Position numbers and translations under genes: made by a program. A stretch of DNA of 64,000 nt. It comes from Paracentrotus lividus. Taxonomy: Eukaryota; Echinodermata; Echinoidea; Camarodonta; Echinidae. Every line of letters starts with the position of its first letter. The stretch's first letter is position 1. This document shows positions 56,374 to 64,000 of this stretch, in pieces. The stretch spans positions 16,758,059 through 16,822,058 of the forward strand of contig CALNVZ010003434.1 of NCBI GenBank assembly GCA_940671915.1, given 5' to 3'. Under the pieces are notes generated by a model. It was not told the origin of the DNA. It was given only the letters and a program-made list of their open reading frames with translations, and did not search any database.

Positions 56374-59300
56374 TTATTAGGGCTAAATTAAGCTTTTCTT
56401 GTCCAGACAAAAAAAAAAAAAAAAAAATCGCCAACAGTAGCATGAAAGAACAGTAAGTCATTGTTTGTTTTTTTTGTTTCCATACAAAAAGAGCCCCCCC
56501 CCCGAGTATCATTGTATGATGGGCCTAGCATCGTCCATAGTATTGAAGGATTTGACTGGAAATAATTTGCTGAAATTGAATGCCACCAACACACAAGTAA
56601 ATTTGTACATTATTTTTTTAATTGATACAAGATGAGGCTGCGTTAAGAGCACTGTCGTGAGAGAAATCCAGGCAGATTTGGAGAAAAAGTTGGAAGAATA
56701 GGGGTCGGCGGATTTCTGTATTATCTGAGTTTTACATAGAGTAGTCCACGAAAAGTGTTAAAAAGTTTCTGGATCATAATTGATCTCCAGAGTTATCCCA
56801 CCGTCCCCTGAAAATGGAGCGCCTTTTGGGTGGACTTCAAGCCTTGCCATTTGTGTCAATTTATGGTCATTTTCAATGGACCTACTTAAAACCAGTCATG
56901 TTGAATTTATTGCGTTCCATAAAGATTTTGCAGGGCTGTTAAATTTAAAGTTCTTCTTTGAGGCATGTAAATAAAATTTAACAAAGGATTGGAAGGATCC
57001 ATGTTTTGCAATTAGGATGTTGCATATTGCATTTTCAGGAGAAGGAGAAAAAGGTGGACCAATTTTAGGTCAATGATTCATGGGAGTGCTAACAATAAGG
57101 ACCCAACTACTTGTTCCAGGGCTATTTTCACAGAATGCTGTCCCAACACTAGTCAACTCCATTACAGTTCTTCAAATCCCGTAGGCAGTGTCTTCAAACT
57201 TGTCCTTGTTAGAAGCTACTAAAAATGGGTCTTTTAAAAAAAACCATGAAAATATGGCGACCATCTCTGCTAGCCATGCTGCCGGAAACTGTACGACTAC
57301 GATTACTTCGCAATAAACCCAAAAGTTTTTGAAAAGCACCTCATAAACCGAGCAGCAGATATGTCCTTATTAAAATGCAGGCAAATTGAATTTTAGGTAT
57401 TTCAATATTGTGTAACACCCCCATATCGCTAATGCGACCTCTCCCTGTATGAACAAACAGTATACATCTATATTCTACATCAACAACTCATAATTACTTA
57501 TATACTCTAATTGCATAGTATGAAGGCGATATATGACAAAATGAGTATTTCAAAGCATAACTCAATAATGAAGCCTCATATGGTACGATGACTTTTCTAG
57601 AGAACAGTAGCAAATGTCTCGTCATAATGAAACATTATATGCGCTCACACATACTGGAGTCTTAGCTTACGACCATCCTAATGTCACCGACAAAGAGACT
57701 CCATGAAGTTGACATAATCACATAAAGTATGAAAAAACCAACTTCTGGCGCAATTTGTATATCGCTTCTAGAGTTGCACGTCCTCTCTAACTCGGTGACA
57801 CGCGACACGCATTATAATAAACAATCAATATAGCAGCCAGAGAGGGCCAGGGACCTTACCCGAACTTTAAATAGTCGGGAGTAGGCTCTAGAAAGAACCT
57901 AGTCCGCCGAATGAATCATGTTGTGGGTTGTAAGATACGCTGTCAGGATTTTCACGCTCAGGGAACAAGTGATACGTCCTCGACTCTTTCTCGTTTGTTC
58001 TTACAACTTCTAAAGAAAATTGGAATGATGTTCTGTGTTAGTGTTGTATTCAAACATATGCAAATGAGCGTTATCAAGAGAAATAAAAACTTAAGTAAGA
58101 ATAAACTTTTTAAAGAGTAAAAAACAAATATGGGGGCGTGAGGGGAGGAGGCGGGGTCACCTCGCGAGTAGTCAAAATAAGCCCACTCCCTCCAGATATT
58201 GTGTGGTACGTATATGTAGTTCAGCAGAGGGCCATCTTAATCCATGTTTGCTTGACTGCGGATAATATATGTAAGATGGTCCATATAATGTGGGGGCAGA
58301 TATGTATAGTGCCTCTGTCTATAGATCTTTTTGGGTCTCGGATTTTATGTGAGCCCTCCCGCGCCCTCGCCCTTGCGCCGCTCAGACACAGCTCACAATA
58401 TTACGGTATGGCTGTACTGGAACAGGAATTTCAGCTCGGCGGGCTTAGCTCGTCGGCATTAATTTTAAGCTTTCATTTTTTTTTTTTCTCTTCAAAAGAA
58501 CAATACTGGGGGGGGTTAACCCATGTTTGGGCGGAGAAGGTGCTTGGAAATCGATTGAGCGGCCTGCCCCCACCCTCTCATCCCTTATTGAATCTACTGC
58601 TTCGCAAAATTACTTTAAACAGCTCACCATTGTCAGTGGTTGTTTTATGAGGGTACATGCGAGGTAATAGTGGGCCACTGAAACATATGCGTGCGTGACC
58701 GTGACCGGTGTTAGATGGTTGTTCATAAGTGAACTGTATACGAAATTTTTGTATACTACATTGTAAATGAAATGCGTATATTTCATTTTGATCATACTAA
58801 GCCTGTGTACAGGGTGCGAGATTTTGTTGTAGTGAGTCATGTGTATTAATGCTTGCCCGTGACATAGGCAACATTAAGTGCAGGTAGATGGGCAGGTATC
58901 CCGAAGAATGGCGGGAAATGGATTCTGGTACTGTAGTATTGGATAGGCATCACATCATCTTTGCTAGCGAATTTTGGGGTATGATTCACAGTAGTAAGTA
59001 ATAAATATAAAATAACTTAATTGGTAGACCTAACATGTATATTGATTTGTATAAATGAAAATAAAATATTGAAAATAATATTTTAAAAAAGAAATATATA
59101 AGTCGCAAACCTACTGAAGGGTCTTCAATTTAAATTGATATCTTAAAGTTAAATGGAGTTGTTCAAACATTTTTAAAGCAAATTCCCGAGCATAAGTAGC
59201 AGTCATCTGTATTTTTTAAAAATACATTTAAAGTACAATATGGCCCATATTACCTCTGCTACATTGGCAGGTAAATATGGGCACTTTGTGATGAACGTCA

Positions 59301-62300
59301 ACATTTCTAGAATATGTGGCAAGGACAGTGGGTTTGGTGATGAATATGTTTTATCTTCAGTCAAAAGAGTTAGAGCAGTGAACTTTATTTATCCATAAAA
59401 GAACAAAGATTAGGACTGTGTGTTCATTGGTTATAATTTAGTAATGCAATTAGCCAAATGAGCGTTAGGGGGCCCAAATGACCTGCATGTACCCTAAATG
59501 ACGATTTTCAGCCACGCCGCGCGCGTCGGCAATTTTCCCACCCTCTCTCATAGACCTAATAAACAAGATTAGGGGCTACCCCCCTGGAAGTTTTTTGTTG
59601 TTTTTTTTGTTTTTTTTTTCTTTGAGTGAGGTTCATGTCCTCCAACTAGACAAAAAGAATATAGGCCTGTAAACCATATAAGACTGAGTTTAACTTAAGG
59701 AACCGAGTGACAACCTCAGACGTGTTGTGTTCTTGTGGTAGGACTGAGGTGGGGCACTTGAGTGGGGTCGCACAAGACAAAAGGGGCCGCGATAAATAAG
59801 AAAAAATGACAAAAAGTTGCCAGTCGTGTCAGGGGTGTGCAACGTTTTTGGGAGGAAAAGTCCGGGAGTTGTTGAGGAACGTCCAATGCTATTGCCAGGA
59901 TAGTTACGTGCCGAAGATGAAACAGCGAGGTGACGGAACACGAGTTCAGAAGATTAAAGCAGGCATGGAGAATTTGATAGGATGTCGGCTGAAGGCCAGA
60001 AAGAAATTATTCACCATTTGACTAAACTATTGGTCATTTTGTTTGATTTTAAATATTTTATTTTTTATTTTTTTTGATTGTTTTTTTTGTTGCAGCACTG
60101 CCCCAACTGTGCCTGGGTGAAGGGCGTGGGTCTGTTTTACTTTTGCGATTCAGTGATTTGAGTCTCCAAAATGAAAAATGAAGAGTGTATGTGAGATCAT
60201 CAGATTTCGTAGCATTTGTGTACATCCGAGTTTTCTTTCTCTTTTGTTTCAGAGTGAGATTCTGGAAGATTTTCTTTTAGTAAAAGAGCCCTCTCTTGGA
60301 GGAATTGTGAAAATAATAATTAGAAAGAAAAAAACCTCTACTGATATATTTCATAGGCGACTTCAATATCTCGAATATGAATACAAAGCTTGAATAAACC
60401 CTAATTATTATGATCTGTCATGGATTGACTTCCAATAATAACCATTGTCCGGTTAGTTACAAAACAGTATGTACATGCAAACATTTCTAGGATCATTTGT
60501 TCCTGGTGGGATGCCGTCTATTTCAAGTATATGGGGATAGCTGATTCAAATAACTAAATTTAAACATTTGTGGGAAGGATACAAAATAGATATATTTAGT
60601 TCATAGAATGGCTCATTCTACAAACATTTTGAATGCTTTTCAGTGCAATAATCCAAGATAATGAGGAAAATTACACCATTCGACAGTGAAAACGACACTT
60701 TTTTGCCATTTTGAAAGAAGAGCATGGATCTTAGAGCGGCCTGGTGAACAAAAGTAAAAGACACTCACACGGGATTTGAAACCTAGAGATGACTTTAAGC
60801 GCGTGGGTTGGTCCTATAGCCCATATTAACACAGCCAGTAAAAATTTGGGGCCATTTTTTTTAAAAATAGCACGTCAAAAGATAGCGCCAAAGGATAGGG
60901 GCCTATTTGGAAGTTCCCAAAAATGTTTAAAATAAAATAGGAGAAATTGCGTCACCGGCCTGCCTGAGATGAATGGAATGGATCCAATTACTAACTGGTG
61001 CAAATATCACCTATACAGTGTTATAGGGGATAGGGTTGGAGAAAGTCAGCCATTTGAATTTCAAAGGATTTGCACAAATTTTAAAATACATGGTTTTATT
61101 AAGTGTTGAATACAGTGCTAAATTTGAAAAATTGCCAGATTAAGTAGTACCGCCGACCGAAAGGGCGCTTTAAGGCGGTTGTGATAATTTATGCGAAGAA
61201 TAAATTATGAGTTTTAAAAGTTCTAATACAAGTTTTTCTAAGTTTTAACCTAAATGGTATTAAAGCTTCAAGTATGAAAGAAAATTGCCTGAGCCCCCAT
61301 GTTCTCACACCCCTGCTGATTCTCTCAGACAGGTTAGCATCTTATATACAAGTGACGGAAAAGTAACTCTAAATAATATATGGCTGGATATAAAATATGT
61401 TTAATTGAATCTCTCTCCAAAGCTCCTCAAACAGTATGTCATTCTAGCTGCGTAATGTGGATGCATTCTGTGTCAGTAGTGTGTAGTGGAGGGCATTTAT
61501 CGCGGTATCATTGGTGAGTTATTCAGAGCAGGAGAGGTAAATTGGCGCTGAGCATGAGTGGAGCGCGACCAGTCACATCGTCTTGTTTTTCACTAGGCAT
61601 CGCAGGAAAAAGAAAAAACTGAGATCGTCCTTTGAGTGAAGATCAGACCATTCTATTCCTAATTAGCTTTTGTGTTAAAAAAAGAACAAAGAACATTATC
61701 AAGACAAACGTGGATTTGGCAGAAAGAATTGATATGATCAACAGATGACACGCTGATAAAGGCAGAGAGACACGATTTTTTGTTGTCCAGGTTTGAGTCT
61801 GTGTGGCGGACCCTTTACGAGCAATACGTAGCTTCCATCATCAAATCTCATGAGGCAACTTCATTACTTTTTTTAATGGTATGAAATAGCTTGTTTGGTG
61901 TAAATGAGATGGAAAATCATCAGCAGACAACACATTACAATAACTGTGCTACATGTTAGCAAAGGCTATAGACTGCAAGTGCATCAAGAGAAAGTGAATT
62001 TTACGATTGTATTAAGATATAAGTATCATTGCACGAAAACGTGTCCATGGCAACCACTAAGGTTAAGTATATGACAAAGTATAGTGAACTGCACATTCAA
62101 GGAGATAGATTTGTATGCATCCTATTGGCCATAATGGTGATAAGACAGTAGTAATCCATGGTCTAAACAAAGCATTATTTGACGTTGTGAAGCATGCATG
62201 CTCATGTCCATTAAATGCAATTAAATATTAGTCAGGGAGAGTTTGAAGTGTGTTATGACACCTGTCTAAAAGAGCTTTGTGGAATGGTTGTAATGACAGT

Positions 62301-64000
62301 AGCAATAATGAAAGGCATATGATCATGTGCTGTGAGGTTTTTGAATAAACAACAAATGATCAAGAATGTAACCAATTCTGTGTAAGAGCTCAACATAATA
62401 CATACATGGACTACACAAAATGTTCAGGCCCAAACATTTCAGCTAATGTATTGGGTGGAAATGATATAGGTGAACTGAAGAGGCAATTCCAATTACAGTG
62501 GACCCTTTAAACTATCAACATTCTCCTCCATACATTAATGTATGGCATCAAAATATCTAGGAAAGGTCTCAATCAAAAATTTTAACTCATCTTTCCCACG
62601 AGAATAGTGAGAACGCACTAGTAGAGATGGATTGGACAAGGTCATTCTCTTCCCTGTCATGCTACTTGTACTTGTTGCGTCTGTGTATAAAGAGCTATGG
62701 GGAGTATATTTTGATGCATTCAAGTGCACGTAATTTATGCAGGGTCATCTGAATATTTGAGGTATGGTCCAACAATCTCAGTATGTGCTGAGTCAGGCTA
62801 CCCATAGTTTTATTTTTTTGTTATTAATTTGCATACTGTAATATAAAATATGTAGTTGGTATGTTTTGTTATTGTAACTAGCGGCAACAGCGTAACTGCG
62901 TCATATTGATAAAATGGTGGCATGTACAGAATAGTCAAGGATTTGTTTTGTAGTTATATTGTTGTATAATTTTATATTAAGATGGTCTAGATTTTTAAAA
63001 ACGAGCTGCAATTCTTGGCAATTTATGATTTGCATGGTTCATATTCCAAGTACATGTTATGTAGCCTTGTCACCAATGTAAGCAATGTGTCGAATGCAGT
63101 GACAAGTAGGTAACGTAGGGCTTTTATCAACTGTGTTTTCATTTATATTTAAAAGAAAACAGAAAAATTCATAAAAGAATCATCTAATTAGGCTTCCTAT
63201 AATTAGATTTGATTGCATCATGGTAGCGTCGAAGTAACACACACCGTGTACTGATGATTAAGGGTTGATCGCGATACATTAGTTTGTCATGTCATTTAAG
63301 ACAGAAAGATTCATTCATTGATATTAATAATTTAGACTTTAATCAATAGCTCTATTGAAGTAATTGTGGCCATCGGATATTTACTCACATGGAAGGAAAC
63401 TAATAATGGAACGTAGAACTTCGGCCTCGCACACGTTAATTATGAGGTATCCTGTATTACTCATAGATAGACAACCATGGAGTATTTGCGTAATATGATT
63501 AGTGGAAGAAAAATACCCAACATGTACGTCACAGCCCGAAGAGGGTAACAAGTGACAAGGGGTGCCCTGTAAAGTGTGTGTACTGTCTACTGAGTAACAC
63601 GTGTAACTATCTATGTACTTAGGTCAGATTACAATCCATATAATGTAGCATCGAATATGTTGTTGAAAAGATTAATTTTGAATTAGTCTTAAACATTGCT
63701 CGCAATCAAGTAGGTTATGGTTACTAATATAGCACATGTTATGGTATTATTGAAATAGTTTATATTCATTGTATATTAATTGATGGGTGTCTGTCCTGTT
63801 CTTTTGTGTTAAATTAAATTTATCAAAACTTTTAAGTTTGTAATTTTATGTTTTGTAAGAGCTTATGCTGTTTTCTTATTGTCTTTTTTTTTGAAAAGAA
63901 ATAAGTCTCAGGGGCAACAGAGACATATTTAATTGATGGATGTTACAGTCTCTCAGAGGCATCAGCAGGTATTTATGAGTCGAAGTACGTATAGATAAAT
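56374..64000. other. Intergenic, no recognised gene
   Basis: I found no exon of a known family in these 7.6 kb. A 170-codon plus-strand frame (58138-58650) has no domain and low-complexity parts. Frames at 59806-60021 and 60178-60393 are basic and unrecognised. Any missing 5' exon of the clathrin-like gene could be here, but I could not identify one. A palindromic CCATGGCAAC site lies at 62041-62054. Confidence 0.4.

Noticed and set aside
58138..58650. 170-codon plus-strand frame, the longest gap-free one in the right third
   Set aside because: No domain, a run of Phe from a T tract, no homologue I know and no gene context; likely chance.
59806..60393. Two basic plus-strand frames, the first with several Cys (CQSCQGC)
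   Set aside because: Neither matches a zinc-finger spacing or a known family, and a GT/AG join between them is not evident.

Overview
This is animal nuclear DNA, most likely from an echinoderm such as a sea urchin. The evidence is intron-split genes with GT/AG junctions, human-like exon sequences, very dense short inverted-repeat transposons, tRNA-derived SINEs with TTATTA tails, and many copies of the motif TACATGTA. The species call is an inference. It is a draft assembly with three runs of N (9513-9578, 20772-21190, 50097-50829).

Three genes can be supported. (1) On the minus strand at 8419-8476 is a first coding exon starting with an ArfGAP-type CADC zinc-knuckle half, close to the start of GIT1/GIT2. 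The rest of that gene would lie leftward, outside the window, so 1-8418 is probably its first intron. (2) On the plus strand, five exons at 13037-18907 encode a 168-residue UBE2G1-type ubiquitin-conjugating enzyme (E2) with its catalytic Cys at residue 90. Exon 2 carries compensated frameshifts. (3) On the minus strand, six exons at 44191-35957 encode a diverged clathrin heavy chain terminal domain (beta-propeller) that stops about 36 residues after it, just inside the linker. Its first exon or exons (about 80 residues) were not found.

The most unusual structure is inside the clathrin-like gene. The 5' end of its LHIIELG exon, together with the 3' splice site, has been amplified into about 17 tandem copies in the intron upstream (37771 to about 39430). 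The 3' end of the following exon, with its 5' splice site, is duplicated four times in the next intron. Splice-site-bearing exon edges have therefore become satellite DNA on both sides.

The rest is transposon-rich intron and intergenic DNA. It includes a dead mariner with about 220-bp inverted repeats and a nested MITE (10658-12048), many fold-back elements of at least eight families, three SINEs or SINE pieces plus a solo tail, minisatellites, poly-C/poly-G runs, and a T/G-skewed block of unknown origin (about 4630-7660). From 56374 to the end I recognise no gene.
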